From Acinetobacter piscicola (GTDB lineage: Bacteria; Pseudomonadota; Gammaproteobacteria; Pseudomonadales; Moraxellaceae), in assembly GCF_002233755.1 (NCBI RefSeq), contig NZ_KZ268705.1, positions 62,001 to 126,000 of the forward strand: a DNA stretch of 64,000 nt, read 5' to 3'. The notes beneath the pieces are model-generated. The model had not been told where the DNA came from. It did not search any database and saw nothing but the letters and a program-made list of their open reading frames with translations. The position numbers were made by a program, and so were the translations under genes. Position 1 is the first letter of the stretch; each line of letters opens with the position of its first letter. Shown piece by piece: positions 1 through 7,702 of the stretch.

Positions 1-1296
1 ACGATGCACTTCATGAAAAATGAAGATGGCACACCGCAAGTTCCGTTTAAAACTGTGTATGTACATGGTTTGGTACGTGATGGTGAAGGTCAGAAAATGT
101 CTAAGTCTAAGGGCAATGTACTTGACCCATTAGATTTGATTGATGGCGTAGATCTTGAAACTTTAGTTCAGAAACGTACGACTGGTTTGATGAATCCTAA
201 GCAAGCGGCGAAGATTGAAAAATCAACACGTAAAGAATTCCCAGAAGGCATTCAAGCTTATGGTACAGATGCGGTTCGTTTTACGTTCTGTGCGCTTGCA
301 AACACAGGTCGTGATATTAAATTCGATATGAAGCGTGTTGAAGGTTACCGTAACTTTGCCAATAAGATTTGGAATGCAACGCGTTTTGTAATGATGAACT
401 GCGAAGAACAGCCGATTGGTACTGAAATTCGCCAAGATCTTTGGGAACTTCCTGAACAGTGGATCGTCAGCCGTTTACAAAAAGCTGAAGCTGCTGTTCA
501 ACAAGCTTTCGCGACTTACCGTTTAGACTTGGCTGCGCAAGCCATTTACGAGTTCATTTGGAATGAATACTGTGATTGGTATGTAGAATTAACCAAGCCA
601 GTTTTGAATGATTTAAATGTATCGACTGAGCGTAAAGCTGAAGTTCGCCGTGTACTTCTTTCAGTTATGGAAGCTTCGTTACGCCTTGCGCACCCACTTA
701 TGCCGTATTTGACTGAAGAAATTTGGCAAAAACTTGCACCAATGGTGGGTATTGGTGGTGAAAGCATCATGCTTGCGCAATACCCTATTTCAAACCCTGA
801 GCGTGTTAATGAACAAGCTGAAGCAGACATGCAGTGGTTACAAGGTTTGATTGGTGCTGTTCGTAACATCCGTGGTGAAATGGGCTTAGGTAATGCTCGT
901 TTGCTTCCAGTATTGCTTCAAAATACGACGGATGCTGAAAAAGCACAGATTTCACGTATTGAACCGTTGTTTAAAGCATTGGCTAAAGTTGAAAGTATTA
1001 CTTTCTTGGCGAATGGCGAGCAACCGCCATTGTCTTCGTCATCTGTAGTCGATCATGCATCTGTATTTGTTCCAATGAAAGGTTTGATTGACCCGAAAGC
1101 GGAATTAGGTCGTTTGCAAAAAGACTTTGATAAAGTCCAAAAGCAACATGATCAAATTGCAACGAAGCTTGGTAATGAAGGTTTTGTAGCAAAAGCACCT
1201 GCTGCTGTGGTTAAAGGTGAGAAAGTTAAACTGGCTGAGTTTGCTGCTCAGTTAGAAAAGATTAAGGCGAATATGGATCAGATTGCGGCGCTTTAA
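1..1296 (+). CDS. valS: Valyl-tRNA synthetase, C-terminal part (5' end outside window)
   Basis: This is the 3' part of the enzyme that charges tRNA-Val in the cytoplasm. The reading frame is open from base 1, so the N-terminus and the HIGH signature lie upstream of the window; the ATG at 4 is internal. About 431 residues are visible. The class I KMSKS signature (QKMSKSKGN) is at residues 30-38 counted from that Met. It is followed by the DAVRFTFCALANTGRDIKFD segment typical of ValRS, the helical anticodon-binding domain, and a C-terminal charged coiled-coil arm (about the last 65 residues, ending DQIAAL). A strong terminator follows directly. Identification rests on motif and overall sequence and is secure. 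Confidence 0.97.
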   Translation, partial: TMHFMKNEDGTPQVPFKTVYVHGLVRDGEGQKMSKSKGNVLDPLDLIDGVDLETLVQKRTTGLMNPKQAAKIEKSTRKEFPEGIQAYGTDAVRFTFCALANTGRDIKFDMKRVEGYRNFANKIWNATRFVMMNCEEQPIGTEIRQDLWELPEQWIVSRLQKAEAAVQQAFATYRLDLAAQAIYEFIWNEYCDWYVELTKPVLNDLNVSTERKAEVRRVLLSVMEASLRLAHPLMPYLTEEIWQKLAPMVGIGGESIMLAQYPISNPERVNEQAEADMQWLQGLIGAVRNIRGEMGLGNARLLPVLLQNTTDAEKAQISRIEPLFKALAKVESITFLANGEQPPLSSSSVVDHASVFVPMKGLIDPKAELGRLQKDFDKVQKQHDQIATKLGNEGFVAKAPAAVVKGEKVKLAEFAAQLEKIKANMDQIAAL

Positions 1297-1322
1297 AACT
1301 TGTTATAATTAATTTTTAAGAT

Positions 1323-1350
1323 AAAATCCCTTCAAATTTGAGGGGATTTT
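1323..1350 (+). terminator. Rho-independent terminator of valS
   Basis: AAATCCC and GGGGATTT pair around a short AT loop and are followed by a T run. The 3' arm also supplies the purine-rich AGGGG that sits 6-7 bases before the ATG of the next gene (1352), so the terminator hairpin and the next ribosome binding site share bases. Confidence 0.8.
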
Positions 1351-1351
1351 T

Positions 1352-2152
1352 ATGTCTTTTTTTAGATCACTGTTATACGAAAAAAATAATAATTTAAAAC
1401 TTTCTGATGATTTAGCTAGACTAAAAAGTATCTATGAGATAGCTATTGAGACGAGAAATTGTGAAATTCAACAACTAGTTCATCGCAATAATTTTTTTAT
1501 GATTTTTCAAGGTGTATTGGTTGCATCTATTATTTACTCAAATAATACTGTCGCTTTAATACATTTTTTTATATGCCTCTTTGGAATTGTTATTTCATTC
1601 TATCAAATGCAAATTGCTGCTGGAGCTAAGTTTTGGCAAGAATATTGGGAAAATCAAGTAAATGAAGCTGAAAACAATCTTGAATCTTTTTTCTTAACTC
1701 AAGGAAAATCTTTCCATAAATTGTTCAATAAAAATGTTAAGAATGTGCAATATGATATTTTTTCAAAATATTATGAAAACAAGAAAGATAAAATTTTCGA
1801 TGCTAGTAAATATAATAACCTAAACGTTTTTTCATTACGTTTTATCAAGCAATACTCTCCATTCACTTCAAAAGAAGAACGTATACTATTAAAGCCTTCA
1901 GTCAGTAAAGTACCTATTGCAACAGCAAGAATGTTATTAATTATTTGGATAATGCTTTTATTTTTTTCAACGGGTCTTGGTAATAGTTTTTTCAATCAGA
2001 TTAAAGGTTATCAATTAATCACTGGATTTCCGGGGAAAGCGATTACACATGTAGATATTAGAAACCAGTCATTACCCAATCGTGAAGATGGATATGATGA
2101 TACTTCTATAAAATGTACAACAAACATTCCTTTTAAAAGAATCTGTGAGTAA
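1352..2152 (+). CDS. Membrane protein, possibly RipA-like octameric membrane family
   Basis: This is a 266-aa integral membrane protein of unknown function. The N-terminal soluble helix contains YEIAIETRNCEIQQLVHRNN, which resembles the opening of the RipA-type octameric membrane proteins as I remember them. Two hydrophobic segments follow at about residues 47-90, then a soluble domain, and a further membrane segment near residues 190-212 (LLIIWIMLLFFSTGLG). Its start overlaps the valS terminator; the AGGGG Shine-Dalgarno is within the hairpin. The stop is 5 bases before the nucleotidase gene, so the two are probably one operon. Codon use is more AT-rich than valS, which hints at acquisition. 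Family assignment is tentative. Confidence 0.6.
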   Translation: MSFFRSLLYEKNNNLKLSDDLARLKSIYEIAIETRNCEIQQLVHRNNFFMIFQGVLVASIIYSNNTVALIHFFICLFGIVISFYQMQIAAGAKFWQEYWENQVNEAENNLESFFLTQGKSFHKLFNKNVKNVQYDIFSKYYENKKDKIFDASKYNNLNVFSLRFIKQYSPFTSKEERILLKPSVSKVPIATARMLLIIWIMLLFFSTGLGNSFFNQIKGYQLITGFPGKAITHVDIRNQSLPNREDGYDDTSIKCTTNIPFKRICE

Positions 2153-2157
2153 GTTTA

Positions 2158-3159
2158 ATGTCAGGATATAACTTAGAAAAAAAATTAGTGATTGGGCTAG
2201 CTTCAAGTGCCCTATTTAATTTAGAGGAATCAGATGAGGTATTCCGAACTCAAGGAGAACTAGCATATCGTGAATACCAAAAACAACATGAAGATACTCT
2301 TTTAGATCAAGGAGTAGCATTTCCTTTTATTCAACGTCTGCTTAATTTGAATAATATCTTTCCAACAGATAAGCCGTTTGTTGAAGTTATTCTACTCTCA
2401 CGTAACGATCCTAATACTGGTTTACGTGTAATGAATTCTATCGAAAAGTATGGACTAGGAATCAAAAGAGCTATTTTTCTACAAGGAAGAACTCCTCACA
2501 AATATATTGATGCTTTAAATATTAGTCTATTTCTTTCAGCAAATGAAACTGATGTGAACCAAGCAATTAATGCAGGTTATCCAGCAGGGTTAATTCTAAA
2601 AGGTCATATATTTGATGTCGCTCATGATGAAGAATTGCGTATTGCTTTTGACTTTGATGGAGTTATTGCTGATGATGCTTCAGAACAAGTTTTTAAAGAA
2701 AGTGGGCTTGGTGCTTTTATAGAAAATGAAAGTAATCTCGCAAATCAACCCGTTAATGAGGGCCCTTTACACAAGCTTTTGAAAGAGTTATCAACCTTAC
2801 AAAAAGAGGAATTGAAATATCAAGCTCAGCATTCTGATTATAAAGGTAGATTAAGACTTTCTATTGTTACAGCAAGAAATGCACCTGCACATAAACGAGT
2901 AATAAACTCTTTACGTTCATGGGGAATTGATACAGTAAACGAAGCTTTCTTCTTGGGTGGAATTGAAAAGCGTAAGGTATTAGAAATCCTGCAACCTCAT
3001 ATTTTCTTCGATGATCAAGTTGGACATTTAGAAAAAACTGCAAATAGTATTGCTTCTGTCCATATTCCTTTTGGGATAGCTAATAAAAAATTAGAATCGA
3101 CTACAACTCCTTCAACAACCAAAGCGAGTGGTAATCATCTCAATGCAGAACAAAATTAA
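2158..3159 (+). CDS. 5'-nucleotidase, cN-I-like (HAD-type)
   Basis: This is a 333-aa soluble protein matching the cytosolic 5'-nucleotidase I family (PF06189), which removes phosphate from (deoxy)nucleoside monophosphates. Visible hallmarks are ILLSRNDPNTGLRVMNSI (about residues 78-95), the HAD-like nucleophile motif FDFDGVIADD with D165 and D167, SIVTARNAPAHKRVI, and the acidic metal-binding FFDDQVGHLE near the C-terminus. It lies 5 bases after a membrane-protein gene and is likely co-transcribed with it. A polar Thr/Ser-rich tail ends the protein. The biological role is unknown; pairing with a membrane protein is reminiscent of nucleotide-linked conflict systems but that is inference. Confidence 0.8.
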   Translation: MSGYNLEKKLVIGLASSALFNLEESDEVFRTQGELAYREYQKQHEDTLLDQGVAFPFIQRLLNLNNIFPTDKPFVEVILLSRNDPNTGLRVMNSIEKYGLGIKRAIFLQGRTPHKYIDALNISLFLSANETDVNQAINAGYPAGLILKGHIFDVAHDEELRIAFDFDGVIADDASEQVFKESGLGAFIENESNLANQPVNEGPLHKLLKELSTLQKEELKYQAQHSDYKGRLRLSIVTARNAPAHKRVINSLRSWGIDTVNEAFFLGGIEKRKVLEILQPHIFFDDQVGHLEKTANSIASVHIPFGIANKKLESTTTPSTTKASGNHLNAEQN

Positions 3160-3168
3160 TTAAAAATA

Positions 3169-3350
3169 CCCCCTCATTCCTCACCTTCTCCCAAAGGGAG
3201 AGGGAGTAGTGAATTAACTTGCTGTTCGATACGTAATTAAATTCCCTCTCCTCTCAGGAGAGGGTTAGGGAGAGGTGCTTTAAAGATTTTTCATTATAGA
3301 TCCCCTCACCCCCGCTCTCTCCCTAAGCCATATATGGCGTAAGAGAAGGA
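3169..3350. repeat. Cluster of three C/G-rich hairpin repeats, left of DUF559 gene
   Basis: Three copies of a palindromic element lie here in alternating orientation: 3169-3205 (minus), 3244-3275 (plus) and 3302-3350 (minus, degenerate). The plus-strand form is CCCTCTCC, a 4-base loop, GGAGAGGG, then a TTAGGG-GAGGG tail. The hairpin arms are near perfect. Two more copies lie to the right of the nuclease gene. Confidence 0.85.
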
Positions 3351-3357
3351 GCTTCCA

Positions 3358-3720
3358 TTACAAATCACCTTTCAGTTCAAAACAAACATTCCACAAAGCC
3401 TCCAAAACCACATCCGTATTCTTCAAAACATCATAATTCCAATACCGCACCACCTTTAACCCCAAAGCCTCTAAAAATGCTGTCCTTACTTCATCATATT
3501 CAATTGCATCATCAGCACCATGCTGACCACCATCTAACTCAATCACCAAACCAAGTTCATGGCAGTAAAAATCCACAATATACGGCTCAATGACATGCTG
3601 ACGACGAAATTTAAGATTCATAAAACGCTTTGCACGTAGCAAATGCCATATCAAACTTTCAGCATCTGTGGCATTGCTTCGCATAGTCTTGGCGAATATT
3701 AATAATTGTGGGTCTATCAT
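3358..3720 (-). CDS. DUF559 endonuclease-domain protein (Vsr-like PD-(D/E)XK fold)
   Basis: This is a 120-aa protein of the DUF559 family, distantly related to very-short-patch-repair nucleases. The N-terminal helix has the family pattern TDAESLIWHLLRAKRF, then KFRRQHVIEPYIVDFYC, and the core LGLVIELDGGQH. The Asp of VDF and the Glu/Asp of IELDG are the expected metal ligands. The C-terminal part, LGLKVVRYWNYDVLKN, is also conserved in the family as I know it. The function is unproven, and no methylase partner adjoins it. It is flanked on both sides by C/G-rich hairpin repeats, an arrangement worth attention. The start ATG at 3720 lies 12 bases from the next repeat copy. Confidence 0.85.
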   Translation of the reverse strand: MIDPQLLIFAKTMRSNATDAESLIWHLLRAKRFMNLKFRRQHVIEPYIVDFYCHELGLVIELDGGQHGADDAIEYDEVRTAFLEALGLKVVRYWNYDVLKNTDVVLEALWNVCFELKGDL

Positions 3721-3731
3721 TTTTATTATTA

Positions 3732-3838
3732 CCTCTCCCTAGCCCTCTCCTTAAAGGAGAGGGAATATCATCTAATTACACACCACCATAAAATCAATTG
3801 CTACACCCTCTCCCTCAGGGAGAGGGTTGGGGTGAGGG
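3732..3838. repeat. Two C/G-rich hairpin repeats, right of DUF559 gene
   Basis: Copies occupy 3732-3763 (minus orientation, perfect CCCTCTCC / GGAGAGGG hairpin) and 3806-3838 (plus orientation, CCCTCTCC / GGGAGAGGG with a TTGGGGTGAGGG tail). They face each other across about 40 bases and match the three copies on the other side of the nuclease gene. Confidence 0.85.
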
Positions 3839-3842
3839 AAAA

Positions 3843-4877
3843 TCAAAGTACCCCATGCCCCAACAACATCTCCAACCCTTTCACCCGCTCCATATACTTC
3901 AATCGTTCTTTCTCAGTTTTCAACTGCTGTTTTAACGCAACGCAATCTGCATCAATTGCTTTATATACATCACCAATATGCACATTTTCCAATTTCACTT
4001 TATTGTCTAAATGAAAAGAATCAAAAATTTCAATCATTTGACTTTCAAGCTTCTGACTTTGTGCCTCCAAAGCTATTTGATAAAACTTCACTTGCTCCGC
4101 AGTTAAGTCTTTAGCGGTCTGACCTTTACCTTGTTCTAAATCTAATTGTAATTTCAACAAATAAAATAAATCCTGTCCTGTATAAGCCGCATTCACCGTT
4201 TGCAATAACTCTGTTTTTTCTAACTTTTTCACTTCATCAGGTTCGCGGTCTGGGTGAATCATCGCCGTGATTTTTAAATATATGGTTTTAAGCGACTGCT
4301 CTGCCATTTTGGCTGCTTGCTCACGTTTTTCTTGTTGTTTCAAGTGCTTTGCACGTTCACGTTCCGCCTCATATTGGACTGAATCATATTCATAATTTCC
4401 CCAATCTACCTCTATTTCCTGCTCTATTTCTTGTTCTATGGTTTCGAGAAAATCATCTCGTTGTCTTAACATTGCTTTGGTTTTTTTAGCTTTTAAATGC
4501 GCTGCATGTTGCAAATAAAAAGTATTAATTTTCTCAACTTGCTCTTTTTGCTGTGTATTCAGCATTTGTGATTTTTTCAGCATTGCGGCCAAAGCTGCTA
4601 TTTTACTGTCGATTTGTGCTAAATCTACTTTGGAAAATGCATCACTGGCCAAATGATTCCACAATGTATTCAACTGCTCAAATAAAACCGCATGCAACTC
4701 GCTATAAATCGGTAAAAGTTTACTTCGAGTATAATTTTGAATGTCTATTTGGGCATTTTCCCAACTGGCAAGATCATGCTTTTGCTGTTCAATTTTATCG
4801 ATCAGACGCTTTAACTTTCTCTGTTGTGGCGTGAGTAATGTTGTTTGCTGAACACTGATTTTTAAATCAAAAGACAT
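3843..4877 (-). CDS. J-domain-like (DnaJ-type) protein
   Basis: This is a 344-aa, highly charged, mostly helical protein. The HPD tripeptide (residues 208-210, in MIHPDREPDE), preceded by a helix and followed by LLQTVNAAYTGQDLFYLLKL, matches a J-domain core that would stimulate an Hsp70 ATPase. The N-terminal third (LTPQQRKLKRLIDKIEQQ) and the region around residues 130-195 look like coiled coils, including a Glu-rich run. I chose the ATG at 4877; a TTG two codons upstream is possible but no Shine-Dalgarno separates them. Its 3' end abuts the hairpin repeats. Client and partner are unknown. Confidence 0.7.
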   Translation of the reverse strand: MSFDLKISVQQTTLLTPQQRKLKRLIDKIEQQKHDLASWENAQIDIQNYTRSKLLPIYSELHAVLFEQLNTLWNHLASDAFSKVDLAQIDSKIAALAAMLKKSQMLNTQQKEQVEKINTFYLQHAAHLKAKKTKAMLRQRDDFLETIEQEIEQEIEVDWGNYEYDSVQYEAERERAKHLKQQEKREQAAKMAEQSLKTIYLKITAMIHPDREPDEVKKLEKTELLQTVNAAYTGQDLFYLLKLQLDLEQGKGQTAKDLTAEQVKFYQIALEAQSQKLESQMIEIFDSFHLDNKVKLENVHIGDVYKAIDADCVALKQQLKTEKERLKYMERVKGLEMLLGHGVL

Positions 4878-4883
4878 AGCCAA

Positions 4884-5477
4884 TCAAAACTTTAAAGAAG
4901 TACCATAACAATACTACTATGACTGATATGGTGAAACCATGTGGAAGTAAGTAACTATTTGAGTCGTGGTGATATTTAATAGAAAAAGATAAATTTGAGT
5001 GCGTTATTTTTCTACATCACATTCATTTTATAAAAAGTAACTTAATCATGCATTATTTTGAAGTAATACATATTAAAAACCACCCAAAATGCTACTTTAT
5101 TGATCATTTATAGTTAAAAATGCCTTTTAATTGGTAGTTAATCTAACAAAATAAGCAAATCCGTGGCGAAATTACAAAAATATTTCCAATCTTATTCTGT
5201 AGTTGATATTAAATAAATATTTGAATCTGTGAAATGTGTAATTTTACATAATTATTTTTACATTTAATATCAATATCTTACGAAATTACAATGAATTCAA
5301 TATGCATCATCAAGGTGCAAAAAATCCATATTAGTGCACTGAATTGCTTTATATCGAGTCTTGCTAATGTTTTGAATTGTTTAATCAATTTTTCCAAACG
5401 CTTAAACTCTTTTACTGCGCAATTGTATCGCTATACTGGCTAAATTAAGATTAATAGCACCAAAATAGAACCAGATT
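4884..5477. other. Long AT-rich intergenic region between divergent genes
   Basis: About 590 bases separate the divergently oriented J-domain gene and amtB. It must contain both promoters. I looked for a sigma-54 type GG-N10-GC site expected of nitrogen-controlled amtB and did not find a convincing one. No supportable open reading frame or RNA was seen. Confidence 0.4.
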
Positions 5478-6665
5478 ATGCAAAATACAGATCTTCTCTT
5501 TCTACTACTGGGCGCAGTGCTTGTATTAGCAATGCATGCAGGTTTTGCCTTTTTAGAATTAGGCACAGTTCGTCATAAAAACCAAGTCAATGCTTTGAGT
5601 AAAATCATCACTGATTTTTCAATTTCTGCAATTGCTTATTTTTTTGTAGGTTACTACATCGCTTATGGACAGCATTTTTTCCATTCAGGTACTGACTTGT
5701 CCGCAGAGCACGGTTATAACTTGATGCGCTGTTTCTTCTTGCTGACTTTTGCAGCTGCAATACCTGCCATCATTTCAGGTGGTATCGCTGAAAGAGCCAA
5801 AATGCGCTCTCAAGCGATTGCAACATTATTCCTCGTTGCTTTGGTTTATCCTTTTTTTGAAGGAATCGCATGGAATGGCAATTTTGGCTTACAAAAATGG
5901 TTAGAAGCAACTTTTGGTGCAAGTTTCCATGACTTTGCAGGCTCAGTTGTGGTGCATGCAATGGGTGGGTGGATCGCTTTAGTTGCTGTGTTATTACTGG
6001 GTGCTCGACATGGTCGCTATAAAAAAGATGGACGTGTTAGTGCGCATCCACCTTCTTCCATTCCATTTTTAGCCCTTGGCTCATGGATTTTAATTGTCGG
6101 TTGGTTCGGCTTTAACGTGATGAGTGCACAACGCTTAGATGCGATTTCAGGACTTGTGGCAATAAACTCATTGATGGCGATGGTTGGCGGGACACTCTCT
6201 GCAAACTTTTTTGGTAAAGAAGATCCTGGTTTCTTACACAATGGACCACTTGCTGGTTTAGTTGCCATCTGTGCAGGCTCAGACATTGTTCACCCGATTG
6301 GTGCTTTATTCATTGGCATCTGTGCAGGCTTTTTCTTTGTAAAACTATTTACCTATACCCAAAATAAATTAAAAGTGGATGATGTTTTAGGTGTTTGGCC
6401 ATTACACGGTGTTTGTGGTGCATTTGGTGGAATTGCCGTTGGGCTCTTTGGTCAGCAATGGCTAGGTGGTTTAGGTGGTGTATCAATCATGTCGCAATTG
6501 ATCGGTACATTGCTGGCGATTGTAATCGCATTGATTGGTGGCTTTGTTGTTTATGGCGTGCTCAAAATGACCATGGGAATCCGCTTAACTCAAGAAGAAG
6601 AATTCCGTGGTGCAGACTTATCTATCCATAAAATCTCTGCCAACTCAGAAGATGCAATGTTTTAA
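5478..6665 (+). CDS. amtB: Ammonium transporter
   Basis: This is a 395-aa Amt/MEP/Rh family channel that brings NH4+/NH3 across the inner membrane. The protein is hydrophobic throughout, about 11 membrane segments. Family landmarks are FAFLELGTVRHKNQVNAL in the first loops, the first pore histidine in VVHAMGGW (about residue 160), ARHGRY, and the second pore histidine in WPLHGVCGAFGG (about residue 312). There is no cleavable signal peptide before the first membrane helix. A glnK (PII) gene, often beside amtB, is not adjacent here. The gene is monocistronic and followed by a clear terminator. Confidence 0.95.
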   Translation: MQNTDLLFLLLGAVLVLAMHAGFAFLELGTVRHKNQVNALSKIITDFSISAIAYFFVGYYIAYGQHFFHSGTDLSAEHGYNLMRCFFLLTFAAAIPAIISGGIAERAKMRSQAIATLFLVALVYPFFEGIAWNGNFGLQKWLEATFGASFHDFAGSVVVHAMGGWIALVAVLLLGARHGRYKKDGRVSAHPPSSIPFLALGSWILIVGWFGFNVMSAQRLDAISGLVAINSLMAMVGGTLSANFFGKEDPGFLHNGPLAGLVAICAGSDIVHPIGALFIGICAGFFFVKLFTYTQNKLKVDDVLGVWPLHGVCGAFGGIAVGLFGQQWLGGLGGVSIMSQLIGTLLAIVIALIGGFVVYGVLKMTMGIRLTQEEEFRGADLSIHKISANSEDAMF

Positions 6666-6693
6666 TTTTCATTATCTTAATTTTTACAATATG

Positions 6694-6720
6694 ATAGCGA
6701 CTGTAAAGTCGCTTTTTTAT
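6694..6720 (+). terminator. Rho-independent terminator of amtB
   Basis: AGCGACT and AGTCGCT form a perfect 7-bp stem around GTAA, followed by six T. Confidence 0.9.
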
Positions 6721-6764
6721 TTTGTACAATAGTATAAATATTTGATAATTTAGCCACCACCTAG

Positions 6765-6797
6765 CTTAAGATTATTCAAAATTAAGTCATTTTTAAG
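6765..6797 (+). promoter_or_regulatory. PmrA-type box upstream of the PAP2 gene
   Basis: ATTAAG (6781-6786), five bases, TTTAAG (6792-6797) fits the published PmrA consensus HTTAAD-N5-HTTAAD exactly. A third half site, CTTAAG, lies at 6765-6770. The box is on the same strand as the PAP2 gene, 55 bases before its start, which is a sensible activator position. Confidence 0.65.
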
Positions 6798-6851
6798 TTT
6801 ACTTACTTTTAATAACAAGCTATTTAAATCAACCAATTGTGTGCTAAATAA

Positions 6852-7526
6852 ATGCAAAATTCCGAATCAAACAAATTCTTCTTAGGAAATAGTTTATTGT
6901 TAGGCGTTTTGTTTTTAGTCTTGTGGTTTGTTTTCCCTGTTGGTGGTGCAATCGATATGCATTTCATCCAACCTTGGATGGATTCTACTGGACATTTTCC
7001 ACTTAAAAATAATTGGTATCTGGTAGAAATTAACCATAAAGTTTTAAAACATATCATCATTGGTTTTTATGTTTGTGTACTTATCGCTTGGATTGCTTCT
7101 TTTAAATCTGCGAAATTAAAAGCCTACCGTTGGCAACTTGGTTATTTGTTTTGGGCTAGTATTTTGTCTACAGCTGTCGTTGGTTTACTTAAAGCACACT
7201 CTGCACATGCATGCCCTTGGTCAATGACCGAGCAAACTGCTTTAGGCTACGTTTGGGATTTTTCAGCAACCAAAGGACACTGCTTTCCTGGTGGTCATGC
7301 CAGTACAGGCTTTTCACTCATTTCAGGATTATTTGTTTTTAGAAAATCACATCCTAAAATTGCTTATCTATTTTTATTCCTTGGGCTTGTTCTTGGTTTT
7401 ATCATGGGTTGGGGGCAAATGATGCGTGGTGCGCATTTTTTAAGTCATAACTTATGGACAGGCTGGGTTATTTTTGCTTTTAACCTCGTTCTTTATCGAA
7501 TTTTCTATAAAAAGTTGATGGCATAA
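6852..7526 (+). CDS. PAP2-family membrane phosphatase
   Basis: This is a 224-aa membrane protein with about five to six hydrophobic segments and the three-part phosphatase signature of type 2 phosphatidic acid phosphatases. The motifs are a KAHSAHACPW segment, the central PGGHASTGF (about residues 154-162), and RGAHFLSHNLWTGW near the C-terminus (catalytic His). Relatives dephosphorylate lipids such as undecaprenyl pyrophosphate, phosphatidylglycerol phosphate or lipid A. It faces the pmrCAB operon convergently and has a PmrA-type box upstream, so a role in lipid A or phospholipid remodelling together with EptA/PmrC is plausible but inferred. The start has no strong Shine-Dalgarno. Confidence 0.85.
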   Translation: MQNSESNKFFLGNSLLLGVLFLVLWFVFPVGGAIDMHFIQPWMDSTGHFPLKNNWYLVEINHKVLKHIIIGFYVCVLIAWIASFKSAKLKAYRWQLGYLFWASILSTAVVGLLKAHSAHACPWSMTEQTALGYVWDFSATKGHCFPGGHASTGFSLISGLFVFRKSHPKIAYLFLFLGLVLGFIMGWGQMMRGAHFLSHNLWTGWVIFAFNLVLYRIFYKKLMA

Positions 7527-7673
7527 CCTATAGCTTATTTAGCTGTTGATTTTAGATTTATATATTTTTATTTTAAGAAGAATACAATGATTAAAAACTT
7601 AAACTAGGGCTATTCATGTTTAGGTTTTAATTTGATATAAAAGATATGATATATGAATCTTTTTAAGCATCGC

Positions 7674-7702
7674 ACGAAATCTGAGCCTTACTCAGATTTC
7701 GT
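7674..7702. repeat. Perfect 12-bp inverted repeat spanning the pmrB stop codon
   Basis: ACGAAATCTGAG (7674-7685) and CTCAGATTTCGT (7691-7702) are exact complements around a 5-base loop that contains part of the pmrB stop. No T run follows immediately on either strand, so it could be a weak bidirectional terminator or a 3' stabiliser. Confidence 0.7.

Noticed and set aside
1771..1995. Minus-strand frame inside the membrane-protein gene
   Set aside because: It is a mirror frame of a stronger plus-strand gene with no ribosome site or domain.
3169..3838. CRISPR array from the C/G-rich repeats
   Set aside because: Repeats alternate orientation, are hairpins, spacers are irregular and a gene lies among them; no cas genes.
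4884..5477. Sigma-54 promoter for amtB
   Set aside because: No GG-N10-GC site with adequate flanks was found.
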